NCBI GenBank assembly: GCA_016934015.1
Contig: JAFGTQ010000045.1
Span: forward strand, 1-55,638
Reading direction: 5' to 3'
Length of the DNA: 55,638 nt
Source of the DNA: Acholeplasmataceae bacterium
GTDB lineage: Bacteria > Bacillota_I > Bacilli_A > Acholeplasmatales > Acholeplasmataceae
Part shown: piece after piece, positions 1-8,284 of the stretch
How the letters are laid out: each line of letters opens with the position of its first letter
Position numbering within the stretch: position 1 is the first letter of the stretch
Program-made: the position numbers and the translations under genes
Notes under the pieces: model-generated
Seen by the model: the letters and a program-made list of their open reading frames with translations, nothing else
What the model was told of the DNA's origin: nothing
The model's database searches: none

Positions 1-281
<281 letters not shown>

Positions 282-299
282 AAGGTTGCATATATCTCA

Positions 300-313
300 T
301 GATAGCGGTTTCA
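300..313. promoter_or_regulatory. LacI/cre-type operator between two divergent glucosidase genes
   Basis: TGATAGCGGTTTCA fits the cre consensus TGWNANCGNTNWCA at every defined position. It lies between the partial alpha-glucosidase gene and the neopullulanase gene. A LacI-family regulator is encoded two genes away, and near-copies of the box occur before the glgP operon and in the malX/pullulanase control region. The binder could be that local regulator, CcpA, or both. Confidence 0.7.
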
Positions 314-338
314 TATTACATAAGAAATACAATAGTGA

Positions 339-347
339 TGATATAAT
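339..347 (+). promoter_or_regulatory. Extended -10 promoter of the neopullulanase gene
   Basis: TGATATAAT is a TG-n-TATAAT extended -10 with its TATAAT at 342-347, 16 bases before the chosen ATG. It implies a short leader starting near 354. The operator at 300-313 lies about 47 bases upstream of that start. Confidence 0.6.
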
Positions 348-363
348 AATTTTGGTGATAAAA

Positions 364-2154
364 ATGAATACATTAGCTATATGGCATCAAGCAAAATCTC
401 AATACGCTTACGCCTTCGATGAAAAAACGCTTCACATCTTAATTCGCACTCAAAGAGATGACTTCGACTCTGTCGAACTCATTTTTGGTGACCCATTCAG
501 CTGGGATAGTGACTCAAAAGGAAAAGTTTTTTGGAAACATGAAGTCAAATCAATGGAAAGACGTTATCAAAACACTGATTTTGATTACTACTTTTTAGCG
601 ATTCAACCTCCCTATTATCGAACTAAATATGCATTCATCCTTAAAGCAAGCGATGAGACTTATTTTTATGGTTCAAAGCGTCTAAAGAAACTTCAAAAAG
701 GTGAAGAGATATATAGTCAATTTGATCTATCAGACTATAATAATTTCCCTTATTTAAATCATGAAGATTTACATCAAACACCATCTTGGGTTAAAGATAC
801 TGTTTGGTATCAAATTTTTCCGGATCGCTTTTATAGTTATCATAAAAATTCTAACCTTACCTGGGGCAAACTTCCAGTTCATAATAACGAGTTTTATGGT
901 GGCGACTTAAAAGGCATCACCGAAAAGCTGGACTACTTAAAAGACTTAGGTATCAATGGCATTTACTTTACCCCGATCTTTAAAGCAGGTACTGCACATA
1001 AATATGATACCGAAGATTACTATCAGATTGATCCACAATTTGGAACCAATGAAGACTTTAAAATGCTCGTCGAAAAAGCACATGAAAAAAACATAAAAGT
1101 GATGCTCGATGGTGTCTTTAATCATTGCGGTTATGAACATCCATTCTTCCAAGATGTCATCAAAAATGGTGAAAATAGTATTTATAAAGATTGTTTTTAT
1201 ATTGATAAATTCCCTGTGGTCAATTTTCCTTTAAATCGCGATCAAAAGCCAATAAACTATCATAAAACAAAATTGAATTTCTTAACATTTGCCTTTACAC
1301 CTCACATGCCAAAATGGAATACATCACATCCAATCGTTGAAGACCATTTGTTAGGTGTCATTAAATATTGGATTGAAAAATATGACATTGATGGATGGCG
1401 TTTAGATGTCTCAAACGAAATTAGTCATGACTTCTTAAGACAAATTAAAAAGGTGAGCAGACAAGCTAAAAAAGATACCTTTATCTTAGGAGAAAACTGG
1501 GATGCTTCTTACCCATGGCTCATGGGTGATCAAATGGATTCAGTCATGAATTATGATTTGAGTTATCCATTATGGAAATATCTCGAAGGGAAAATTGATC
1601 TTATAAAATTTAAAGATATTGTCATTGATTATTTGGCTCAAACACCAAAAAATGTCATGGAAAATATGTTTAATCTTGTCGGAAGTCACGATACCATTCG
1701 GATTAAACGACGCTTAAAAGATGATCCAAGACGTGTCAAACTGGCTTATTTGTTTATGTTCTTATCCGCTGGTGCTCCCAATATTTATTATGGGGATGAA
1801 ATTGGCATGACCGGTGAACATGACCCAGATAATAGACGTTGTATGTTGTGGGATAAAAATGATTGGGACCAAGATTTCTATGCATATACTAAAAAACTTA
1901 TCAATTTAAGAAAAACTTATCCTGTCTTTAAAACAAGTGATTATCATTTCATCGATTCAAATATTTTAATGTTTACCAAAAATAATCAAAACGAAGACAT
2001 TCTTGTCTTGATGAATGTCGGTGAACAAAAAAACATCGATACTTCATTCTTAAAGGGAACATATCTAAACCTCATGACAGATACTCCTTTTGAAATTCAT
2101 GATACAATGGATATAGAAAGTTATGGATTTATGCTCTTAAAAAAGGAGGCTTAA
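364..2154 (+). CDS. Neopullulanase / cyclomaltodextrinase / maltogenic amylase (GH13_20)
   Basis: A cytoplasmic GH13_20 hydrolase of about 597 residues. Residues 1-130 form a CBM34-like beta domain, followed by the (beta/alpha)8 barrel beginning near VWYQIFPDRF. The catalytic triad is visible: nucleophile Asp348 in GWRLDVSNE, acid/base Glu377 in GENWD, and Asp443 in GSHDT. Enzymes of this family cut cyclodextrins, pullulan and maltodextrins to maltose and panose. The ATG at 364 was preferred because it follows GGTGAT and the extended -10 at 339-347; the frame stays open upstream but only through the divergent promoter. The LacI-family gene follows three bases after the stop, so the two are probably cotranscribed. 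Which of the three named activities dominates cannot be read from sequence. Confidence 0.9.
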   Translation: MNTLAIWHQAKSQYAYAFDEKTLHILIRTQRDDFDSVELIFGDPFSWDSDSKGKVFWKHEVKSMERRYQNTDFDYYFLAIQPPYYRTKYAFILKASDETYFYGSKRLKKLQKGEEIYSQFDLSDYNNFPYLNHEDLHQTPSWVKDTVWYQIFPDRFYSYHKNSNLTWGKLPVHNNEFYGGDLKGITEKLDYLKDLGINGIYFTPIFKAGTAHKYDTEDYYQIDPQFGTNEDFKMLVEKAHEKNIKVMLDGVFNHCGYEHPFFQDVIKNGENSIYKDCFYIDKFPVVNFPLNRDQKPINYHKTKLNFLTFAFTPHMPKWNTSHPIVEDHLLGVIKYWIEKYDIDGWRLDVSNEISHDFLRQIKKVSRQAKKDTFILGENWDASYPWLMGDQMDSVMNYDLSYPLWKYLEGKIDLIKFKDIVIDYLAQTPKNVMENMFNLVGSHDTIRIKRRLKDDPRRVKLAYLFMFLSAGAPNIYYGDEIGMTGEHDPDNRRCMLWDKNDWDQDFYAYTKKLINLRKTYPVFKTSDYHFIDSNILMFTKNNQNEDILVLMNVGEQKNIDTSFLKGTYLNLMTDTPFEIHDTMDIESYGFMLLKKEA

Positions 2155-2157
2155 ACC

Positions 2158-3135
2158 TTGAAACCTACTATCCGTGACGTCGCTAAAAAAGCGAATGTCA
2201 GTGTATCAACAGTATCAAGAGTTGTTAATCAAAAAGGTTACGTCCATGAAGACACAAAAGTTATTGTTAACAGAGTGATCGATGAGCTCGGATTCGCACC
2301 GAATCAACTTGCAAGAAGTTTAACTTCAAGAAGCTCTAAAATCATTGGTGTTATTGTCCCACATATTGGTCCATCTTTTTATGGTGAACTTTTAGAAGGT
2401 ATTGAATCACAAGCATCTGCTTATGGTTATAAAATTATGTTTTGCCATACTCAAGATGATCCAGATCGTGAAATCGAATACTTGCGCTTCTTCGAATCTT
2501 ATAATGTGGAAGGCCTCATCATCGCATCAAACTTCTCAAGTATTGATAAATTATCTGAAATTAACATTCCAATCATCACGGTTGATCACATTTTAAACGA
2601 AAATATTCCATCCATAACCTCTGACAATGTCAAGGGTGGTTCACTTGCAGCCCAAAGACTTTTAGAATGTGGAAGAAAAAACTTGATTTTATTACGTGGT
2701 CCTTCATTCTTAATTACCACCATGGAACGTACGATGGGATTTTTAAATGAAACTAAAAAGAAAAATTTATTTGTTGATATCTATGATTTCGATTTAGTCA
2801 ATCCTGATGTCAAACTCATGGAAGAAATTCTTCTAAAAAATCCTCAAGTCGATGGTATCTTTACATTCTCTGATACCTTAGCTTTTGCAGCCATGAACAT
2901 CTTACAGCGTATGGGTAAAAAAATACCCGACGATGTATCACTCATCGGTTTTGATGATATTCCTTATTCCAATTGGGTTATCCCTTCAATATCAACGATT
3001 CATCAATCGGTGAATCTCATGGGAAAACAAGCTTTCATTAACTTGACGAAATTGATTCGTGGGGTTGAACTTGAAAGTTTACACGATATTATGGATGTCA
3101 GTTTTGTTGAAAGAGAAACAACAAATAAGAAATAA
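2158..3135 (+). CDS. LacI/GalR-family transcriptional regulator, probable MalR-type repressor
   Basis: 325 residues with an N-terminal helix-turn-helix (IRDVAKKANVSVSTVSRVVN), a hinge helix containing NQLARSLTSR, and a periplasmic-binding-protein-like effector domain starting at IIGVIVPHIG. It starts with TTG, eight bases after GGAGG, and follows the neopullulanase stop directly. The recognition helix SVSTVSRVVN is close to that of CcpA, so it should prefer cre-like boxes. Such boxes occur at 300-313, 10745-10758, 19787-19800 and 19831-19844, all before glucan genes. The natural inference is that it controls this island in response to maltose or maltodextrin. CcpA itself is not excluded, but linkage and effector-domain divergence favour a local regulator. 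Confidence 0.88.
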   Translation: MKPTIRDVAKKANVSVSTVSRVVNQKGYVHEDTKVIVNRVIDELGFAPNQLARSLTSRSSKIIGVIVPHIGPSFYGELLEGIESQASAYGYKIMFCHTQDDPDREIEYLRFFESYNVEGLIIASNFSSIDKLSEINIPIITVDHILNENIPSITSDNVKGGSLAAQRLLECGRKNLILLRGPSFLITTMERTMGFLNETKKKNLFVDIYDFDLVNPDVKLMEEILLKNPQVDGIFTFSDTLAFAAMNILQRMGKKIPDDVSLIGFDDIPYSNWVIPSISTIHQSVNLMGKQAFINLTKLIRGVELESLHDIMDVSFVERETTNKK

Positions 3136-3161
3136 GAGCAGATTCTACATCTGCTCTTTTT
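3136..3161. terminator. Bidirectional terminator between the lacI-type gene and glgB
   Basis: GAGCAGAT, a five-base loop and ATCTGCTC form an 8-bp stem followed by T5. It begins immediately after the regulator stop codon. The A-rich 5' flank makes it usable on the minus strand for the glgB operon as well. Confidence 0.8.
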
Positions 3162-3163
3162 AA

Positions 3164-5008
3164 TTATTTTTTATGTCTTAAGATAATACCTGATAAAGGT
3201 CCAAGTTTTGGTTTAATATAATATTGAAATTGGTTTGTTTGGCGTTTAACCGTGTGAAGTTGAACCCCATTATATTGGTTACTACCAAAATAAATATCTT
3301 TATCGCTATTTAGAATTTCTTCATAACGACCAAATTTAGGAACGCCAATTTCATAAAACTCATGGACATTGGGTGTCATATTCAAAATAATGACCAGTGT
3401 TTCTGTATCACTTCTTCGAATGAAGGAAAAGACACTTTGTGCTTCATCATTAACAACAGACCATTCAAATCCTTTCGGATGATGATCATACTGATAGAGG
3501 GCATCATGATGGCGATAGACTTGTGCTAAATCTCTAAAGAAACGATTTGCCATTTGATGGGCTGGAAAATCAAATAAATTCCAATCCAACTCTTTTTGGA
3601 ATGCCCATTCAGAGAATGAAGCAAACTCTTGACCCATGAATAATAATTTCTTCCCAGGATGGGTCATCCAAAGTGTTAAAAGAAGCCGCCAATTCGCGAA
3701 TTTTTGAAAATAATCACCTGGCATTTTATTGATTAAACTACCCTTCATATGCACGACTTCATCATGAGAGAAAGGTAAGACAAATTGTTCGTTAAATGCG
3801 TAAACTAAGCCAAATGTAATTTTACCATGATGGTATTTACGATGAATTGGATCTTCTTTAAAATAACGAAGGACATCATTCATAAACCCCATATTCCATT
3901 TATAGTTAAATCCAATGCCACCCATATCGACTGGATGAGTGACATGTGGGAAATCTGTAGAATCTTCTGCCATGAACAAAATACGATCATCTTTACCAAA
4001 TAAATGATAGGAAATTTGTCTTAAGAAATTAATCGCATCCGTATTGGTGCCTTTTTCACGATTGCCTAAATAATAAATCAGATTCGATACGGCATCAATT
4101 CTAAACCCATCGACATGAAAATATTCAACCCAGAAATTAAGAGCAGATAACATGAAACTTCGGGTAATACCTTTTGAAAAATCGAGGTTATCCGTACCCC
4201 AAGTGACATTTTCTCTTCGGTCACGATCATTAAACTCATAAAGTGGTGTGCCATCGAAAAAGGATAAACCATGGGCATCTTTGCAGATATGTCCTAAAAC
4301 CCAATCTTGAATCACACCAATACCTTCTTGGTGCATCCGTTCAATAAAATACATAAAGTCTTTTGGAACACCATAACGGGATGTCGCAGCGAAAAAACCT
4401 GTGCCTTGGTATCCCCATGAATCATCGAGAGGATGTTCGTAAACTGGCATTAATTCAACATGGGTAAATCCTTGTTCTTTAATATAGATAACGAGTTCAT
4501 CAACGACTTCATTATAAGGTTTAAAGCCTCCAAATTTGCGACGCCAAGAACCTAAATGAACTTCATAAATTAAAAGTGGTTGTTCATAACTCTTTTTCTT
4601 TGTATAAAACCAATCTTGATCTTTCCATGGATATCCAACGATATCATAAACTTTTGAAGCGGTTCCTGGTCTTAATTCCGCATAATACCCATAAGGGTCT
4701 GCTTTATACAAAATCCGACCTGAATGGGTATGGATTTCATATTTATAAGTTGACCATTCATAATTTCCAGGAATTTCAATACGATAAATGCCGGCATGAT
4801 GAATTTTGGTCAGTACATGTTTCCAGCCTTCAAATTGATTGAATTCTGCAATCAATCTGACTTCTTTGGCATTGGGAGCGTATACTGTAAATTCTGTTGC
4901 ATAAACTTCACCGTGTTCTCTTAATAAATGCGCACCAAAAAACTCATAACTATTACTTGAACGGCCAAGTAAAAATTCATTGACATCATGGTCACTAATG
5001 GGTCGCAT
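3164..5008 (-). CDS. glgB: 1,4-alpha-glucan branching enzyme (GH13_9)
   Basis: 614 residues with an N-terminal CBM48-like domain, GH13 barrel and C-terminal beta domain. Catalytic residues are visible: Asp305 in GFRIDAVSN, Glu348 in MAEDST and Asp416 in FSHDEVVHMKG. The last motif and the motif VHLGSWRRK are typical of GlgB, which makes alpha-1,6 branches in cytoplasmic glycogen. It is the last gene of the glgP-GH13-pullulanase-glgB operon, 13 bases after the pullulanase gene, with AAGGAG before the ATG. No glycogen synthase (glgA) or ADP-glucose pyrophosphorylase (glgC/D) lies in the window. It may therefore remodel glucans made elsewhere or made by the phosphorylase. Confidence 0.93.
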   Translation of the reverse strand: MRPISDHDVNEFLLGRSSNSYEFFGAHLLREHGEVYATEFTVYAPNAKEVRLIAEFNQFEGWKHVLTKIHHAGIYRIEIPGNYEWSTYKYEIHTHSGRILYKADPYGYYAELRPGTASKVYDIVGYPWKDQDWFYTKKKSYEQPLLIYEVHLGSWRRKFGGFKPYNEVVDELVIYIKEQGFTHVELMPVYEHPLDDSWGYQGTGFFAATSRYGVPKDFMYFIERMHQEGIGVIQDWVLGHICKDAHGLSFFDGTPLYEFNDRDRRENVTWGTDNLDFSKGITRSFMLSALNFWVEYFHVDGFRIDAVSNLIYYLGNREKGTNTDAINFLRQISYHLFGKDDRILFMAEDSTDFPHVTHPVDMGGIGFNYKWNMGFMNDVLRYFKEDPIHRKYHHGKITFGLVYAFNEQFVLPFSHDEVVHMKGSLINKMPGDYFQKFANWRLLLTLWMTHPGKKLLFMGQEFASFSEWAFQKELDWNLFDFPAHQMANRFFRDLAQVYRHHDALYQYDHHPKGFEWSVVNDEAQSVFSFIRRSDTETLVIILNMTPNVHEFYEIGVPKFGRYEEILNSDKDIYFGSNQYNGVQLHTVKRQTNQFQYYIKPKLGPLSGIILRHKK

Positions 5009-5021
5009 AATTTACTCCTTT

Positions 5022-6980
5022 TTATTTTTTGATATAAACGATATATATTCCAGGATGATCAACATAAATATGTTGTTCTTCATTCAATACTTTTTGAGAT
5101 GGAAATAACAACTTTCCTTCATGAAGTGAAAAACGTTCAATAGATGCATAAGGTTTAATATAATGAATTAACTTGTATTTTTTCGTTTCAATCGTGTAAA
5201 TCAAGGTATTATGTTCTTTACGAATAGAAACATTATCTAAATATTCGGTTTGACGATATGCGGCATATCGTTTACGAATAGATAATAATTTTCTTAATTT
5301 TTTCACACCTTCAACATGAATATTCCAATGGATTTGATTAATTTCATCTGGACTATTATAAGAGTTTTCAACGCCTTTTTTTGAACGATAAAACTCTTGT
5401 CCTGCATGATAGAAAGGCACTCCTTGACTGATTGCAATCAAATGGTTCACAAAATCTTGAGCAACCCGAAATTCGGTTTTCTCAAACCCACAGCTCAATA
5501 ACATCTTATCATAGAAAGTTAAGTTATCATGACATTCTACGTAGTTTATCGTTTGATTAGGTGATAAAAACATACTGGGTGATCCAATAAGGCAATCCAT
5601 CGCTTTTTGAGCTAATGTTAAATTGCCCATCGCGTAGCCACAACCAGGACCATGTAGTTCACCTTTAAAAGTATTACGATAAGTATCGTTAAAATGTGCA
5701 TAACCCATAAATGATTGATGATTTTGCATATTTGATCTCTGTCTTGGTGGAACTTCAGTAATCATATTCCATCCTTCACCATAGAGCATGATATAAGGAT
5801 TAATCTTTTTAAGTTCTTTTTCAATTTCAAGCATTGTCTCAACATCTAGTAGTCCCATTAAATCAAATCTAAATCCATCGATTTGATACATTTTTGCAAA
5901 ATGAACTAAGCTATCGACAATAAGTTTTCTGACCATGAAGTTTCTTGTTTCTACGTCATTTCCACAATAAGAAGCATCGGTCATTTTGTTTTTAGCATCA
6001 TGACGATAAAAATACCCCGGAACTAAATCATCATAAGGATAATTTAAATATTCATAGATGTGATTATAAACGACATCCATGTTGACACCTAAGCCCATAT
6101 CATGAGCTTCATTGATGACTTTTTTAAAGCTATTAATCCGTTCATAAGGATCATCAGGATTCATACTATAAAAACCATCAATGGCGAAATATTGTTCTGG
6201 ATTATATCCCCAATTATATTTAAGTTCTTTGTTTCGATCATCGACACCACCAAAATCAAAAACTGGAAGTAATTGTAAATGAGTCATTCCTAACTTTTTA
6301 ATATACTTTAAGACATTAGATTTTAACTTTTTACTATATTCAGTAAGACCTAAAAAAGTTCCTTTTGATTCAACATCTAAATTAATCGTTAAATCTCTGA
6401 CATGACCTTCATAAATGACAGCATCCACATAATTTTTTAATGTAATTGGTGTTGGATTAATTTTTTCTGTATCATTAAAATCGATAACGACACTGTAATC
6501 TGTGGTCGTAGCTTTCGTGTAAGGATCTTTCACTTCTTTGTATGTATCCACTAAACGGACCTTATAAGCATATGTTTTGTTCTTTTGATCTCCTAAAACT
6601 TTAAGTTCCCAAATGGGTTCAAAATAATTCATGACATATTCATCGTCACCTAATACTAAAATAACTTCAGAAGCTACAGGAGAAAATACTCTAAAAATGG
6701 TATAATCTGGATGATAAATTGCTCCAAGTTCACCTTCATAACGATATTTTTGTTCAAATGATTTCTTTAATGTGACTACTCCAATTTCTAATGGGAAAGG
6801 ACAATCATTAATCCAAATCTTATCATTTTTTTGAAAATCAATCGGTTTGTCTAAGGCAAAAAACTGGTTAAAACCTTCGTTTTTTACCCAGTTTATATGG
6901 TTGTCTTGAACTGAAATTTGATAAATATAATCATAACTTTCAACACGAATTAATTGAAAATCATCGATGAATGCTCTCAT
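5022..6980 (-). CDS. Type I pullulanase, intracellular debranching enzyme (GH13_14)
   Basis: 652 residues without a signal peptide. After an N-terminal CBM48-like region comes the type I pullulanase barrel, marked by YNWGYNPEQYF and MDVVYNH. Catalytic residues are Asp373 (GFRFDLMG), Glu402 (YGEGWN) and Asp485 (ECHDNLTF). It hydrolyses alpha-1,6 branch points of imported or stored glucan so that phosphorylase can proceed. The start overlaps the previous stop (ATGA), and its Shine-Dalgarno sequence lies inside the end of the upstream gene, so it is translationally coupled. A second, secreted pullulanase is encoded at 19899-22829; this copy is the cytoplasmic partner. Confidence 0.92.
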   Translation of the reverse strand: MRAFIDDFQLIRVESYDYIYQISVQDNHINWVKNEGFNQFFALDKPIDFQKNDKIWINDCPFPLEIGVVTLKKSFEQKYRYEGELGAIYHPDYTIFRVFSPVASEVILVLGDDEYVMNYFEPIWELKVLGDQKNKTYAYKVRLVDTYKEVKDPYTKATTTDYSVVIDFNDTEKINPTPITLKNYVDAVIYEGHVRDLTINLDVESKGTFLGLTEYSKKLKSNVLKYIKKLGMTHLQLLPVFDFGGVDDRNKELKYNWGYNPEQYFAIDGFYSMNPDDPYERINSFKKVINEAHDMGLGVNMDVVYNHIYEYLNYPYDDLVPGYFYRHDAKNKMTDASYCGNDVETRNFMVRKLIVDSLVHFAKMYQIDGFRFDLMGLLDVETMLEIEKELKKINPYIMLYGEGWNMITEVPPRQRSNMQNHQSFMGYAHFNDTYRNTFKGELHGPGCGYAMGNLTLAQKAMDCLIGSPSMFLSPNQTINYVECHDNLTFYDKMLLSCGFEKTEFRVAQDFVNHLIAISQGVPFYHAGQEFYRSKKGVENSYNSPDEINQIHWNIHVEGVKKLRKLLSIRKRYAAYRQTEYLDNVSIRKEHNTLIYTIETKKYKLIHYIKPYASIERFSLHEGKLLFPSQKVLNEEQHIYVDHPGIYIVYIKK

Positions 6981-8269
6981 TTAATGTGCTCCTTTGAAGT
7001 ATCAATGATGATTGGTTTATCACTTAATTGAATCTTACCATTTTTTACGATAACGGTTGATTCATCCATAAAGTTTGTATAATTCCCGTCAATCAAAGGC
7101 ACCTTGACTTCATCTTGATTTTCTAGATTGAAAATACCCACCATAAATTGATTTTGATACGTATAAGAGAGTACTGCAACATCCACACAATGATGCATAT
7201 GATAATTACCATTCACAAATAGTGGTTGTTTTTTTAGTTTTGCTAATCGTTCAATGGTTTTCTCAACGGATTGTTTAGGATTCCAAGGAACTAAGTCATC
7301 TTCAAATAAATCTGGACGATGACTCACTTGATGCTCCATCCCTGCATAAATCATTGCAGGCCCTTTAATAAAGAAGTTTAGGGTGAGCATCTGCATGAAA
7401 TGCTGATGATCCCTTACAACGCTTCTTAAACGAACTTGATCATGATTTTCAAAGCTACGCAGTTTGATATAATTTTTAGGATATACGACTTCTTGTCTAA
7501 AAATCTCTTCTAACCATCGAGATAACTTATGTGGATCTTTTAAATAGTCGCCCATATAATCAAAAATATCATAATCATAGCACATATCGAATGCTTCATA
7601 CATTTGGGAATCACTTGAACAGTCATATCCCATATCTCGAATGTATTTAATAAATGAGAAATGTACTGATTCAGTTAACCAAATGAGATTTGGATTCACT
7701 TTTTCAACGGCTTTTCTCGCTTCAATCCAAAAATCAATCGGTAATAATGGTGCAACATCACATCTGAAACCATCTACCATCTTCGCCCAATACATTAAAA
7801 CATTTGTTAAGTAGTCCCAAACTTCATGTTTTCTAAAATCAAGGTCAGTAATATCACTCCAATCACCCACACGATTCGCAAATTCACCATTCGAATTTTT
7901 ATAAAACCAATCGGGATGATCTTTTACCAAGACAGAATCTCTTGAGGTATGGTTAAAGACGATGTCAATCATCACTTTCATGTCTCTTTGATGCACTTCA
8001 TCAATTAAGTTTTGAAAATCTTCGAGCATTCCCAAATCTTCATGAATCGCATAGTAATCAACGATTGAATATGGACTTCCTTTCGATCCTTTTCTCGAAA
8101 CTTCTCCGATGGGATGGATTGGTAATAAATATATGACATCGACACCCATTTTTTTAATGCGATCTAAATCTTTGATGACGCCTTGAAAATCTTGAGTTTT
8201 ACTGTGTTGTCTTGGGAATACCTGATAGAACGTATAGGAACGAATGCCTAAGTCAGTTTGTCTTGCCAT
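6977..8269 (-). CDS. GH13 alpha-amylase-family glycosidase, cytoplasmic
   Basis: A short (430-residue) GH13 enzyme without signal peptide or accessory CBM. Barrel motifs are DVIYLLPIHP, MIDIVFNHTS, nucleophile Asp171 in GFRCDVAP, acid/base Glu200 in WLTESVH and Asp277 in ENHDQVR. The triad is complete, so it should be active on maltooligosaccharides. The subfamily is not obvious from motifs alone: maltodextrin glucosidase, alpha-amylase and sucrose-phosphorylase-like activities are possible, with a maltooligosaccharide hydrolase fitting the operon best. It lies 15 bases downstream of glgP and overlaps the pullulanase gene by four bases. Confidence 0.85.
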   Translation of the reverse strand: MARQTDLGIRSYTFYQVFPRQHSKTQDFQGVIKDLDRIKKMGVDVIYLLPIHPIGEVSRKGSKGSPYSIVDYYAIHEDLGMLEDFQNLIDEVHQRDMKVMIDIVFNHTSRDSVLVKDHPDWFYKNSNGEFANRVGDWSDITDLDFRKHEVWDYLTNVLMYWAKMVDGFRCDVAPLLPIDFWIEARKAVEKVNPNLIWLTESVHFSFIKYIRDMGYDCSSDSQMYEAFDMCYDYDIFDYMGDYLKDPHKLSRWLEEIFRQEVVYPKNYIKLRSFENHDQVRLRSVVRDHQHFMQMLTLNFFIKGPAMIYAGMEHQVSHRPDLFEDDLVPWNPKQSVEKTIERLAKLKKQPLFVNGNYHMHHCVDVAVLSYTYQNQFMVGIFNLENQDEVKVPLIDGNYTNFMDESTVIVKNGKIQLSDKPIIIDTSKEHIK

Positions 8270-8284
8270 AGAGACCCCTCACTT

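Noticed and set aside
946-1152. Small minus-strand frame inside the neopullulanase gene
   Set aside because: It overlaps the conserved barrel region, has no ribosome binding site and its Phe/Ile/Met-rich translation is typical of an antisense shadow.
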